From Pseudoalteromonas phenolica (GTDB taxonomy: Bacteria > Pseudomonadota > Gammaproteobacteria > Enterobacterales > Alteromonadaceae): a DNA stretch of 64,000 nt. This document shows positions 1 through 8,853 of the stretch, in pieces. Location of the stretch: NCBI RefSeq assembly GCF_005886345.1, contig NZ_PNEC01000043.1:37592-101591 (forward strand), written 5' to 3'. The first letter of the stretch is position 1; every line of letters starts with the position of its first letter. The position numbers were made by a program, and so were the translations under genes. The notes under the pieces were generated by a model. The model was given only the letters and a program-made list of their open reading frames with translations, made no database searches and was not told where the DNA came from.

Positions 1-901
1 AACCATCATGAATGGTCTTTAATAGCTCATCATCTAACGCGATATCAAAGCCAATGTGTTCATCGTGAAGACCCGCTGTGAAAGTATGTAAGATTTGATC
101 TTCATAACCTTGCGTTTCAGCATTCCAAAAATGCGTTGGTACCCAGTTACCGTTTACCATGACTTCAGCAGTGATAACCGAGTCACCTAAATCAACGCCT
201 TCATAGTCAGCTTCAATAAAACCGACTAAATCTGAGTGGTGGTGGCTTGTTCCATCTTGGGTATCAGGTACGTCTAAGATTAATGCTTCTTGACCAAACT
301 CAGCACCAAGTAATTTGTAATCGTGGTTTTCAAGTACACGTACTTGAATATCAGCGAACGGAAAGTCGCCTTCAGAGAATGGTTCGTGATCAACAGAAGG
401 GTGGTTATCATCTTCTAAATCTTCGGCATGATCATCGTGTGGGTCAATTTGCGCAACTACATGGTAGTGACCACCAATTAAGTCGTTAGGTACAGTAATG
501 TCGATATCAAAGGTGTGATCACCTTCACGAACGCTAACCAGTTCTAATGCACCAACTTTGTGTACTTCGTCGATTTCAACTTCAGTTTCACCAGACTCAT
601 CTAGTTCAGCGGCATGCACTAAATAAAAGTGCACATCAACGTCAATGTCGTCGAAGCCTTTTACATGCACATCGTAGTAAGTTCTAAATGTACTGTTTGG
701 TTCTAGTACATCTAATGGGCCGGTTGAAATTTCTGTAATGGCAATGTTTGACTGAGGTTCTTCAGTGCCAACATCTCCTTCACTTACTTCTTCTTTAGGT
801 GGGGTAAAATCGATTTCATGGTCATCATTGTCACCAAATCCACAGCCAGACAACGCTGTAAGTAAGGCACCTGCAACCAATGTATGTACGTAACGACGCA
901 T
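1..901 (-). CDS. Acidic lipoprotein of unknown function, C-terminus beyond window
   Basis: The frame is open for 300 codons from the ATG at 901 to the window edge, so the 3' end is missing. An AAGGA ribosome binding site sits 7 bases upstream of the ATG. The N-terminus is a lipoprotein signal: MRRYVHT, a hydrophobic run, and the lipobox LSGC, making Cys20 the predicted lipidated residue. The mature protein is very acidic and rich in His (GDNDDHEIDF right after the Cys, DDHAEDLEDDNH in the middle, SHHHSD later), alternating with beta-type segments. This composition suggests divalent-cation binding at the cell surface, but I do not recognise a family. It stands alone; the next gene inward ends 185 bases away and belongs to a different operon. 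Confidence 0.8.
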   Translation of the reverse strand, partial: MRRYVHTLVAGALLTALSGCGFGDNDDHEIDFTPPKEEVSEGDVGTEEPQSNIAITEISTGPLDVLEPNSTFRTYYDVHVKGFDDIDVDVHFYLVHAAELDESGETEVEIDEVHKVGALELVSVREGDHTFDIDITVPNDLIGGHYHVVAQIDPHDDHAEDLEDDNHPSVDHEPFSEGDFPFADIQVRVLENHDYKLLGAEFGQEALILDVPDTQDGTSHHHSDLVGFIEADYEGVDLGDSVITAEVMVNGNWVPTHFWNAETQGYEDQILHTFTAGLHDEHIGFDIALDDELLKTIHDG

Positions 902-1085
902 TGTTGAATCCTTTATGATTTAAGCCAGACTTCATTGTAAAGTTGAATTATGGACAAAGAATGAATTTACGTAAAATTAACACTAAGGGAATGTAAGTGC
1001 TGCCATCAATATCAATGCTAAACTAAAAATATTAGAACAGAGGCCACTAAAAAATAAAGATTAAGTGCACTCATATAGAGTAAAT

Positions 1086-1991
1086 TTAATCATTTTTTGA
1101 TGTTGACTCCCCGAAATAGAGTTTTACAGTGATATCTTCCTCAATTACGACTTTTACATCTAACCAATACTTATTAAAGTTACTGTATTTTAGTTCTTCG
1201 ATTAAATTAGGAAGGAGATCCAATTTATCCGGGCAATAACTTTTAATTATTTCACTCACTAATTTAGTGTATTCATCTATCTCTACTAATTTCATTGAAA
1301 GGTAAATTCCCAGCTTTTCAAGCAGAAAATTCTCCCTTACTGAAATATCAAAGTGTGCTTTTGAAATAGTTGATACTGCACTTAAATGAGAAATAACCTT
1401 TAGGAGTTTTGAATGTTCTCCAGGCCATTCATATTGTTTTAATCTGTCTTCTAAGGAATCAAGCTCTAATAAAACATGGTATTTAAGTGTTGCTTTTCCA
1501 TCTCGGTGCAAACATGAAATATGTTCAATACTTTCATTTTTTGAACGGTTTTTATAAAAGCTTTCAACAAATTTGCTCGGAGTAGTTGTGTTACTCAACA
1601 AAGATTCATATTTTATGGCTGTTCGATATTCGATATTCTTATCAAGTTTGAAAAAAGGTGAGCGAGCGTTCAAGCTTGCGTGCAATCCCAGTTTTTCAAA
1701 TGAAAACTTGTCGATTTCAACCCAAAGAAAAGCGGGCCTTATTGTTATAGGTAGATTAAGTAAGTCCCTATATCTCGATGTGAGTTGCTCTGGAACTATC
1801 GCAATATTTTTTTCTAAATCAACACAATTAAATGCCAGACTTATGTCTGGCATTGTGTGTGCATTTAGATTTACTTCTAAATATCGTATGTCGCACTTAG
1901 GGAAGCGATTCTCAAGTGATTGATAATTTTCCCAATTGAAATCATCAGCAACTAAAGATCTTAGCGTATTACTAAAAGCACTAAAATACAT
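1086..1991 (-). CDS. Uncharacterised 301-residue protein, last gene of kinase/NHLP-like operon
   Basis: This cytosolic-looking protein has no signal peptide or membrane segment. Its ATG lies 3 bases after the stop of the 98-residue leader-like gene, so the two are probably translationally coupled. Visible landmarks are PAFLWVEIDKF near residue 87, a central Lys-rich stretch, and HFDISVRENFLLEKLG near residue 218 followed by a helical segment containing SYCPDKLDLLP. I have a vague recollection of proteins of about 300 residues with an LWLEFD-type motif followed by a GLE...W..LL..L...GLC pattern near kinase or NHLP-leader genes, and this could be a divergent member. That is a tentative resemblance, not an identification. 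Its place in the operon suggests it acts on, or together with, the leader-like protein. Confidence 0.8.
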   Translation of the reverse strand: MYFSAFSNTLRSLVADDFNWENYQSLENRFPKCDIRYLEVNLNAHTMPDISLAFNCVDLEKNIAIVPEQLTSRYRDLLNLPITIRPAFLWVEIDKFSFEKLGLHASLNARSPFFKLDKNIEYRTAIKYESLLSNTTTPSKFVESFYKNRSKNESIEHISCLHRDGKATLKYHVLLELDSLEDRLKQYEWPGEHSKLLKVISHLSAVSTISKAHFDISVRENFLLEKLGIYLSMKLVEIDEYTKLVSEIIKSYCPDKLDLLPNLIEELKYSNFNKYWLDVKVVIEEDITVKLYFGESTSKND

Positions 1992-1994
1992 AAA

Positions 1995-2291
1995 TTACCA
2001 AGTAAAGTTTTTGGTTAGATATTCTACGTAAGCAGCTTCGTTGTCATCGATAAGCTTTTGCCAAGATAGTGCTAACTTTTCTTCTGGTAATTCAGTTCCG
2101 CTTTCTTTGCTTTTGTAAATTATATTATAAATCTCTTCTAAATCAGCACGTTGCTCATCGTTTAAACCAGCAAGTTTTAAAAACTGATCAGGGGCTTGGT
2201 TAAACTTGTCTTTGAACTCTTCGTCATTAAGTACACGAGATAAAAACCAAAAAAGGTTGTTAGCATCACTAGGAGTATTGGTATTAGACAT
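1995..2291 (-). CDS. Small NHLP/Nif11-leader-like protein, candidate RiPP-type precursor or kinase substrate
   Basis: The start is the ATG at 2291 with AAGGAT 6 bases upstream; an upstream extension into the preceding gene has no ribosome site. The product has 98 residues. Residues 16-52 read as helix-turn-helix segments of the type seen in nitrile-hydratase-alpha-like leader peptides (NHLP/Os1348 clan): SRVLNDEEFKDKFNQAP, then LAGLNDEQRADLEEIY. The family pattern, as I know it, is R-x-L-x-D-x-x-F-x-x-x-(6)-P-x-x-x-L-x-x-x-GL-(S/T/N)-x-E-x-R, and most positions fit. The C-terminal 40 residues contain no Cys and few Ser/Thr and end in NFTW, so this is not an ordinary thiazole/oxazole precursor. 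It sits directly downstream of the CxxCH protein (10 bases) and 3 bases before the 301-residue gene. Confidence 0.8.
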   Translation of the reverse strand: MSNTNTPSDANNLFWFLSRVLNDEEFKDKFNQAPDQFLKLAGLNDEQRADLEEIYNIIYKSKESGTELPEEKLALSWQKLIDDNEAAYVEYLTKNFTW

Positions 2292-2301
2292 ATTTTTATC
2301 C

Positions 2302-4005
2302 TTATTTAGTTGAAATGATTTTGTTTTTGAATTCCTTGATTGAAAAAATAGAGTCAACGGGCCCTTTACCGTCTGATTCTTCATACGAATTGTGACAAGA
2401 CATACAACCAATCAGTGTTGTATTTAAGTTATTTGCACATTGATAAAAAACTTTTTGCTTCTCTACTATTTTTTCAATTTGTGTCGTTTTTGCTATTTTG
2501 CACGCTGGATCTGTCAACTGGTTAGTAATATAAGCCTCGAGTATTAAATTTCTCAGATCTTTATTTATTAATTTGCTGTAGTTGGGTTTGTTGACATACT
2601 TACTAGCGTGTTTTTCTAACTCATAATACTGTGTTCCTACAAGCTGGTAGTTTGCAAAGATAGAGCGTTTTTTAGACAGTTGTTGCTGCATGAAAGTATT
2701 GATCTTTTTAGTTGCAGCATTTATTTCGTTTAATCGCGTTAGTTTTGGTGAAATAACATGACTAAAATCGACTTTCTCAATATTATTGGTTGTGATCCCA
2801 TAACTATTTTCTAGCATTCCAGCTGGGGCGTCTTTAGTCGAATAAAATAGCGAGTCTTCATTATTAGAATCAGATTCGTTGATTAAGCTATTATGCTCAA
2901 ACGTTGCCCAGCGCCATGTCGTAAAACCATTTTCTTTTGTTGTAATATGCATTGCAACCAACCCAAGATCTACGGGCTGAGTTTTGTTGGGAACTGTAAC
3001 ACCTTTCATTACAAAAAAATCTGATTGAATGTCAGTTGCTTGCATCGTTTTCCATGCGTATTTAATGACAATGGAAGGAAAAACGTTCTTTTGTGGTTCT
3101 TCTGTGTTGCAGGAGCCCTGTGGAAAGAAAAACTTAGATTTGAAGCCTGGGGACTCTTCATCTGACATTATTTGGGTGGCATAACTTTGCATAATTATAG
3201 GGTTATAGCGAACTTCATAATATATTTCACTATTGTTCTTATCAATAATAAAGCTGCCATCAATCGAGTCATTTAAAAATGAATGCTTTAGATTTAATTT
3301 AGAATCAATACAATCTTCACTACACTGCCAGTTGTCATTACTTGAAGGCTTTTGTTGTTTAATTAAATCAGGCCACAGCATTTCAACTTTACTTGTGATA
3401 CCCGCTACGTACATGCCAATAGAATCATATGAATCATTAAACAAGGCTTTTTCACCATCAGCGGTATACGAAAAACTATCACAAAAATTAGTAGGCAAGT
3501 TTATGCCATTATATTCTTTAAATGGTTGTTTACCATTAAAGTTATCTTTGAATTTATTGATTACATCAGTTAATTCAATACCACAATATGGTTTTTTGGC
3601 TTGATACATTTTGAGTGCATTTACACTAAAGTCTATATCATCAGCTTGTACTTTATCTTTATTAAAACCCGAGATCCAAGTTCCCCACCTTGGTGTGTAG
3701 TTATTATTAGTTTGCAATGCTTTGGGGTTGTTTACATCTGCATTAACACCTAGGAATAGTCTCCATGCATTAAAATTTGATGCACTTTCAAGTTGGTCTT
3801 TTTCACTCAACCTGCCAATCAGATCAACAGTTAAGTCAGGTGAATTTAGTTTAACCTTCGGGATAAAAGGATTTTGATTATCACAGACAATATTGGTAGG
3901 AATATTGTAAAACTGTTCCGGAAACGTAAGGTCAACCGCTTGATTTGCATAGGTAACTACTGGTAAAGCAAGTATCAAAGACGTTAAATATTTCAAGTTA
4001 CGCAT
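2302..4005 (-). CDS. Exported protein with single CxxCH haem-binding motif
   Basis: The product has 567 residues and starts with a Sec signal peptide (MRNLKYLTSLILALPVVTYA, cleavage after VTYA), so it is periplasmic or secreted. The only redox signature is GCMSCHNS about 32 residues from the C-terminus, a c-type haem attachment site. The middle carries LVAMHITTKENGFTTWRWATFEH, resembling the H-(I/V)-x-x-K ... W-x-W-(A/S)-T-FEH block of a family of large exported cytochrome-c-containing proteins. No function is assigned. Its start overlaps the kinase stop by 8 bases, showing co-transcription and probable translational coupling. Six other cysteines lie upstream and could form disulphides. A haem protein here would couple the kinase system to a periplasmic redox input or maturation step. 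Confidence 0.82.
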   Translation of the reverse strand: MRNLKYLTSLILALPVVTYANQAVDLTFPEQFYNIPTNIVCDNQNPFIPKVKLNSPDLTVDLIGRLSEKDQLESASNFNAWRLFLGVNADVNNPKALQTNNNYTPRWGTWISGFNKDKVQADDIDFSVNALKMYQAKKPYCGIELTDVINKFKDNFNGKQPFKEYNGINLPTNFCDSFSYTADGEKALFNDSYDSIGMYVAGITSKVEMLWPDLIKQQKPSSNDNWQCSEDCIDSKLNLKHSFLNDSIDGSFIIDKNNSEIYYEVRYNPIIMQSYATQIMSDEESPGFKSKFFFPQGSCNTEEPQKNVFPSIVIKYAWKTMQATDIQSDFFVMKGVTVPNKTQPVDLGLVAMHITTKENGFTTWRWATFEHNSLINESDSNNEDSLFYSTKDAPAGMLENSYGITTNNIEKVDFSHVISPKLTRLNEINAATKKINTFMQQQLSKKRSIFANYQLVGTQYYELEKHASKYVNKPNYSKLINKDLRNLILEAYITNQLTDPACKIAKTTQIEKIVEKQKVFYQCANNLNTTLIGCMSCHNSYEESDGKGPVDSIFSIKEFKNKIISTK

Positions 4006-7000
4006 GAATTTCCTTTATTATTCTTGTAATGTCAGATGAGAAAAACTGTTCATCGTATTGCTCAAAACTTAATAGACATTTTTGAGCAAACTCCTTTGCT
4101 TTAATGTGGTTGCCAATTACTTTGTATGCTTCAGCGATAAGGGCTAAAAACCAAGCGTTATGGGAATTTGCTCCTGTAACCTTCCAGTTCTCGAATGCAC
4201 TCAGTAAATGTTCAAATTTATTTTCATATTTGTTTATGACTATTTCATACCAACTAACCAAGAACTCTGATAGAGCAAGCCAATTCACAATGTTTTTTTC
4301 TTTTGCCAGCTCAGATGACTCTAGAGCAATTTGGTGCATAGCATCATAGTCTTTCAAAAAGTAGTAACTCTGGGCAGCCATTGCTTTGTAATGAACTAGG
4401 GTATTAAAGTCATTCTTATCATGACATGCGATTAATGCTGTATGCCTATAATGTTCAAATTCCTCGATATCGCCTTCTATAGCAGATATTTGAGATCTGT
4501 AACTGTTTATTCCCGAAAGTAGATTGTAAGGAATATATTGTGCGTAATATTCAAGAAAATCATCATTGTAAGCATTTAATGCTCTGTCATATTCAGCTTT
4601 TGAAGACTCAAAGTTATGCACACCTTGATAAGCTAATGCGTTTACAAAATGATAAATCGCTTGGAATTGCTCTGGGCAAATTAAATTACTTTTGTTTATT
4701 CTGTTTATAGAATTTAAAGCAGCGTCATAATCTGCTAAGACTATATTTACAAGAACTACAGAAAAGTAAGTGCTTTCGTCAATGAAAGTCTTATCAGTTT
4801 TCTCATTCAGTTTTTCTAGTAACTTTATGTTTTCTCTTAATTTTGGCGAGGCAAAGCCTGAGATAGCCATAAGATTCATATTTAATCTTAGAATGAGCGC
4901 TATTAACTCTTCTTTATTTATTAGTGGCTGATTATCTCTATAAAAATTCGTCGTAAACTCTAATAATGAGAGGGATATAGGAAATCTACCAGCTGACCAA
5001 TGAATATTTGAGAGTTCTAAAGTAGTTTTTTGAGCTTTATTGTATTGATCAGAACGAAGTAAGTGATTAACGAATTCAATAGGCCTTGAACTGATTAGAT
5101 CTGCTCTCTCAGTGGTATATAGCCTTGCAATTGTTGAATGATTTAGTTTCTGAGAATTAACCGACATGCTCTCATAAGCAGCATCTCTTACCAATGCGTG
5201 CTTAAAGATATAGCTGTCATTATTCACGTGTCGTTGCTGAACAATTAAATCATTGGCAATCAGTTCGTTTAAATCATTCTGAATTTGGTTTTCACTTAAA
5301 GACGATGCAGCGACTAATAGCTCATATTCAAATTCTCGACCTATGGTTGCGGCAAGTTGCGCAGTTTCTTTGGCGTGTACTAAACCGTCGAGTTTTTGTT
5401 GTAACGACTCTCGTAAACTACTCGGTACTTGCTCGAGTTTGTCTGGGCTGGCAAAGTTAATTTCGCCATCAATTACACCGACTAATGCTTTTTGTTTAAG
5501 CATGCCGACGAGTTCTTCGATAAATAGCGGTATACCATCAGTACGGTTTATGAGTACGTCGAGTACATTACGAGATACGGCTTGTTCATCAAATAACTTA
5601 ACAATAAAGTCTTCAGTGGCTTGCTCAGTAAGCTTCTTAAGATTAACTTCGAGCAGAGTTAGGTCTTGTAGTTGGGTCGGTACTTTTTGGCGCGATGTGC
5701 TGATGAGTACGTCACCTGTTCTTATAGCTGCACCAAAGTGTTGAATAAATTCTAAAGTTGTAGAGTCTGCCCAGTGAATGTCTTCAACAATATAAAGTTT
5801 ATACTCACTTATGCTGAACTTTTGGCTCATTAATAGTGCTGTCAGGCTGCTAAATAACAAGGCTTTTTGTGCATCAGGTGCCAGTGTTGAAGCTGTTAGC
5901 TCTTCATTTAACTCGATATTGAGCCAAATTAATAAGATTGGCAGTGCTTGCTCTAAGTCAATGTTTTCGTCATGTTGAGTCAACACTTCAGAAAACAAAG
6001 TGATGGCTTTTTCGCTACTTAAATGAGTGGTGTTATATAAATATCTAACTAGATTTAGAATAGGATAAAGCGCATTATTTTGGTGCTCTGGTAAGCACTG
6101 AGCGACAAGATGCTGATATTGCGCCGCGTTGGCTCTTATCTCTTGCAGTAAACGTGATTTACCAATACCCGCTTCACCATGTATATGGGTTAAACGGCTG
6201 TCAGTATTTTCTTTTTTGATGACAGAAAGGGTGGTTTCAAGCTCTTGATTTCGACCAATCAACTCATGGTTATTTCGCGTACCACGCATAAAGCCAAATG
6301 CTTCAACACGGCGTTCGCCGTTAAGATTAAACACTTGCTCTTTATTAAAAGTTGAACCTAACTGTAGCTCGCCAAAATGTTCAAATTCAGAGTATGGTTC
6401 TAAAATTGCGCGCGCTTCAGCACTACATAAAACTTGTCGTTCACCAGCTTCGCGGGCGAGCGACATGGCTGCATTGGCGATGTGCCCCTCGGGCATTGAG
6501 TTGGCATAAGTGGTAAAGATACCAGTGTGAATACCTGCATGAATATTAATTTGTACACAGTGCGACTCTTGAACAAGCGCATTACGCTTAGCTAAGTCAC
6601 TGATGGCGTCAAGAATGGTTCGGGCACATAAGCGCGTGTCGTTATCTGAAGTGAGAGGGTAACCAAAATAAAATAAAATAGAGTCAGCAAGGTTACCAAC
6701 ATGGGTTGCGCCATATCGAGTTGCGATATCAATACAGTGGTTGCGTTGTGATTTAAATAGGGTATCAACAACGTCTAAGTCTAGGTCGTTATTATTTATT
6801 ATTTTACTGGTTAGACGAATGGCCAGTACCGTGATCTGTTTGCGTTCAATATGCGCGGTATAGTTTTGCATTGACGAGCCCGTTGGACCGTCGCCACGCA
6901 TAACCATAGTATCATCGTCAGCTTGTTGTACTTTGTAATCAGCAAGTACACCAACCAAGTTTGACATATTTACTTGGTTTACTTCTTGGTAAAGGGCGTC

Positions 7001-7843
7001 ACCTGTGATCACGCGCTCGGTGGCATTTTTTACAAGTATCCGGCGTAATAAGTCTGCAATTGGGTGGCCAAGTAGTGAGCTAGGTATTGATACTTGCATA
7101 TCGCTAAGTTGTTTGTGGTATACAGCAGCAACACTTGAACCTGAAATAGCAGGTAAGCCTGTTAGGCACTCTAAGAAAACTAACCCCCAAACGTATAAAT
7201 CGGTTTTGGTTGTTGCTGGCTCTCCACGTAGTTGCTCTGGTGCACTGTATGACGGTGTGCCAAGTGTTTCTTGTGTCATGGTGAGCGTGTTGAAGTCTGG
7301 CAGGCGGCTGTCTTGTGTTAATGTGCCAATACCAAAGTCGAGGATCTTGGCATGGGTTTTAGCACCTGTTTTGCTCAGCATGATATTAGCTGGCTTGATA
7401 TCTCTGTGAATAATTCCATTTTGATGAGCATGTATTAGGGCATCTAACACTTGCAACATGACTTCTTTGGCATCAACTGCGTTTAAGGCACCTTCTTGAG
7501 TTAAATGTTCTCTCAGTGACAGCCCTTCAACAAATTCAAACACACCATAAAGTAAGTTATCGTTTACTTGACCTTTGTCTAACAGTCTAACAATGTTGGG
7601 GTGTTGTAATTGGCTGCTCAGTGAAGTTTCACGCTTGAATCGCTCAATGTAACGTTGTTTTTGTTGTTCTTCGCAATGTGGTTCGATTGCTAAGAATTTA
7701 ATTGCAACAGTTTGACCTGTATTTATTTGGGTTGCTTTGAATACTTTACCAAAGCCACCTTCACCAATTTTATGTAAAAGTTGATATTGAGTAGAATTAA
7801 ATTGCTCGTGAATTAGCTGATCTGAGAATTGCGATAAAGACAT
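3998..7843 (-). CDS. Ser/Thr protein kinase - cyclase homology - AAA ATPase - TPR fusion (TOMM kinase/cyclase-like)
   Basis: About 1281 residues from the ATG at 7843; a TTG 12 bases upstream is a less likely start. Domains in order: an N-terminal Hanks-type kinase with all catalytic motifs (glycine loop GEGGFGKV, VAIKF Lys near 49, HRDIKPAN near 147, ILDFG near 170, SAPE near 200); a class III adenylate cyclase homology domain from about 330 to 520; an AAA/NACHT-type ATPase with Walker A GEAGIGKS near 550 and Walker B LYIVEDIHW near 690; then helical TPR-like repeats to the C-terminus. The cyclase lacks the first metal Asp (ALAIRL-type sequence where F-A-D-L is usual) but keeps the second (LADSILFYFG), so it is probably catalytically dead. 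The architecture and length match the family I know as TOMM system kinase/cyclase fusion protein (TIGR03903). It heads the operon. Confidence 0.93.
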   Translation of the reverse strand: MSLSQFSDQLIHEQFNSTQYQLLHKIGEGGFGKVFKATQINTGQTVAIKFLAIEPHCEEQQKQRYIERFKRETSLSSQLQHPNIVRLLDKGQVNDNLLYGVFEFVEGLSLREHLTQEGALNAVDAKEVMLQVLDALIHAHQNGIIHRDIKPANIMLSKTGAKTHAKILDFGIGTLTQDSRLPDFNTLTMTQETLGTPSYSAPEQLRGEPATTKTDLYVWGLVFLECLTGLPAISGSSVAAVYHKQLSDMQVSIPSSLLGHPIADLLRRILVKNATERVITGDALYQEVNQVNMSNLVGVLADYKVQQADDDTMVMRGDGPTGSSMQNYTAHIERKQITVLAIRLTSKIINNNDLDLDVVDTLFKSQRNHCIDIATRYGATHVGNLADSILFYFGYPLTSDNDTRLCARTILDAISDLAKRNALVQESHCVQINIHAGIHTGIFTTYANSMPEGHIANAAMSLAREAGERQVLCSAEARAILEPYSEFEHFGELQLGSTFNKEQVFNLNGERRVEAFGFMRGTRNNHELIGRNQELETTLSVIKKENTDSRLTHIHGEAGIGKSRLLQEIRANAAQYQHLVAQCLPEHQNNALYPILNLVRYLYNTTHLSSEKAITLFSEVLTQHDENIDLEQALPILLIWLNIELNEELTASTLAPDAQKALLFSSLTALLMSQKFSISEYKLYIVEDIHWADSTTLEFIQHFGAAIRTGDVLISTSRQKVPTQLQDLTLLEVNLKKLTEQATEDFIVKLFDEQAVSRNVLDVLINRTDGIPLFIEELVGMLKQKALVGVIDGEINFASPDKLEQVPSSLRESLQQKLDGLVHAKETAQLAATIGREFEYELLVAASSLSENQIQNDLNELIANDLIVQQRHVNNDSYIFKHALVRDAAYESMSVNSQKLNHSTIARLYTTERADLISSRPIEFVNHLLRSDQYNKAQKTTLELSNIHWSAGRFPISLSLLEFTTNFYRDNQPLINKEELIALILRLNMNLMAISGFASPKLRENIKLLEKLNEKTDKTFIDESTYFSVVLVNIVLADYDAALNSINRINKSNLICPEQFQAIYHFVNALAYQGVHNFESSKAEYDRALNAYNDDFLEYYAQYIPYNLLSGINSYRSQISAIEGDIEEFEHYRHTALIACHDKNDFNTLVHYKAMAAQSYYFLKDYDAMHQIALESSELAKEKNIVNWLALSEFLVSWYEIVINKYENKFEHLLSAFENWKVTGANSHNAWFLALIAEAYKVIGNHIKAKEFAQKCLLSFEQYDEQFFSSDITRIIKEIHA

Positions 7844-7935
7844 TTTATAACTCAATTTATAATAATATTTAGTAACGACTTATTATTGCAAAAAGCTGAT
7901 TAATATATTTAAAACAGTTGCTTATGCACAAAACT

Positions 7936-7963
7936 AGCATAACAATGATATGTGACAATGCAA
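7936..7963 (-). promoter_or_regulatory. Possible sigma-70 promoter of the kinase operon
   Basis: On the minus strand a TTGCAT hexamer (7963-7958) is followed after 16 bases by TATGCT (7941-7936), about 93 bases before the kinase ATG. The spacing is acceptable and both hexamers are partial matches, so this is only a candidate in an AT-rich gap of 245 bases. Confidence 0.25.
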
Positions 7964-8068
7964 GTTATCGGCCTAAATTTGAGTTACTTTAGTAGAGGTT
8001 GGTTATGCTTGAAATGGAAATAAATTATAAGATTATATTGGGCAGTTTAAGATATTTTAAAATTTTAA

Positions 8069-8090
8069 TGAGGCACAAAAGAGTGCCTCA
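8069..8090 (-). terminator. Rho-independent terminator after the metalloprotease gene
   Basis: The inverted repeat TGAGGCAC/GTGCCTCA with a 6-base loop lies 11 bases beyond the metalloprotease stop. On the minus strand the stem is followed by TTAAAATTTT, a moderately good U-rich tail. Confidence 0.6.
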
Positions 8091-8100
8091 AATTTTAGTT

Positions 8101-8844
8101 TTATTTGAAGTTTGCAATACTATATTTTGTGTCGTTTACAGTTTTCCAACCATAAGACTGACCAACAACGCCATAAGGTACACCACCTAAAGACCAGTTT
8201 GGATTTGCAAAATAGTCATACTGAGTTGCAGAACCAAACACATGAGGGTAAGCCATGATACTTGCAAAATTGTTTTGTACACCATGCCCCATGCCGTCAA
8301 CATAGACTCCACCAGATGTATCGCCTTGTTTACGTGAGTGTGCTAAACCTTGGTTATGGCCTAGTTCATGGACAAAAGTAGTCGCACCACAGTCAATTGC
8401 TGTAATACTGAACATACGATCGCTCATAGAGCTATATAAGTTACCGTTGTTGCCTTGACCTACCCATGCTAAACCACAAGAGATTAGACCGTTTCCTGCG
8501 CTCTCTCCTGTGCCTAACACTGCAACCATGTCTGCACGCCAAGAGTTACGTAAGTTAGTAACATAATTACTATTTGTTACTGCATTCAACCAAGATGATT
8601 CAGGGGTAATGGCATAATTCCCTAAATTTTGACTTCCTGCCAAACGTAATTGAATATCAACGCCATTTTGTTGATAAACTTGATTTGAGAAGGCAATTAA
8701 TTGATTGATTTTTGTTGTGATGTTTGCTGTTTTTGCAGCTGCTTGGTCGGTGTATAAAACACCTATATCAATAGTCACAGCCGAAGCTAAACTAGAGAAT
8801 GCAATTGCAGATGTTGCGATCAGTGTTTTAAGTGATGTTTTCAT
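8101..8844 (-). CDS. Secreted zinc metalloprotease, reprolysin-like metzincin (M12/M72 type)
   Basis: The 247-residue product has a signal peptide ending in SSLASA and then a short catalytic domain. The zinc site HELGHNQGLAH (three His plus Glu as catalytic base) lies near residue 160, and a Met-turn (ASIMAYPHVFG) about 35 residues later completes the metzincin signature. Two Cys (SCGLAWVG and IDCGATTF) probably form a disulphide. The size and order resemble bacterial reprolysin-like and peptidyl-Asp metalloendopeptidase proteins, but those normally carry an N-terminal prodomain, which is absent here. The preceding gene, 9 bases upstream on the same strand, encodes a prodomain-like protein, so the two probably form a functional pair. 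The substrate is unknown. Confidence 0.9.
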   Translation of the reverse strand: MKTSLKTLIATSAIAFSSLASAVTIDIGVLYTDQAAAKTANITTKINQLIAFSNQVYQQNGVDIQLRLAGSQNLGNYAITPESSWLNAVTNSNYVTNLRNSWRADMVAVLGTGESAGNGLISCGLAWVGQGNNGNLYSSMSDRMFSITAIDCGATTFVHELGHNQGLAHSRKQGDTSGGVYVDGMGHGVQNNFASIMAYPHVFGSATQYDYFANPNWSLGGVPYGVVGQSYGWKTVNDTKYSIANFK

Positions 8845-8853
8845 CTGATTTCC

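Noticed and set aside
1573..1923. Plus-strand open frame of 116 codons inside the 301-residue gene
   Set aside because: Antisense shadow of the minus-strand gene, no ribosome site, composition follows the opposite strand.
5343..5744. Plus-strand open frame of 133 codons inside the kinase fusion
   Set aside because: Antisense shadow; Ser-rich product without family features.
7005..7409. Plus-strand open frame of 134 codons opposite the kinase domain
   Set aside because: Antisense to conserved kinase motifs, no start signal.
1995..7843. Complete TOMM biosynthesis gene cluster
   Set aside because: No YcaO cyclodehydratase, dehydrogenase or leader-binding gene in the window, and the candidate precursor lacks a Cys/Ser/Thr-rich core; only kinase and leader-like parts are supported.
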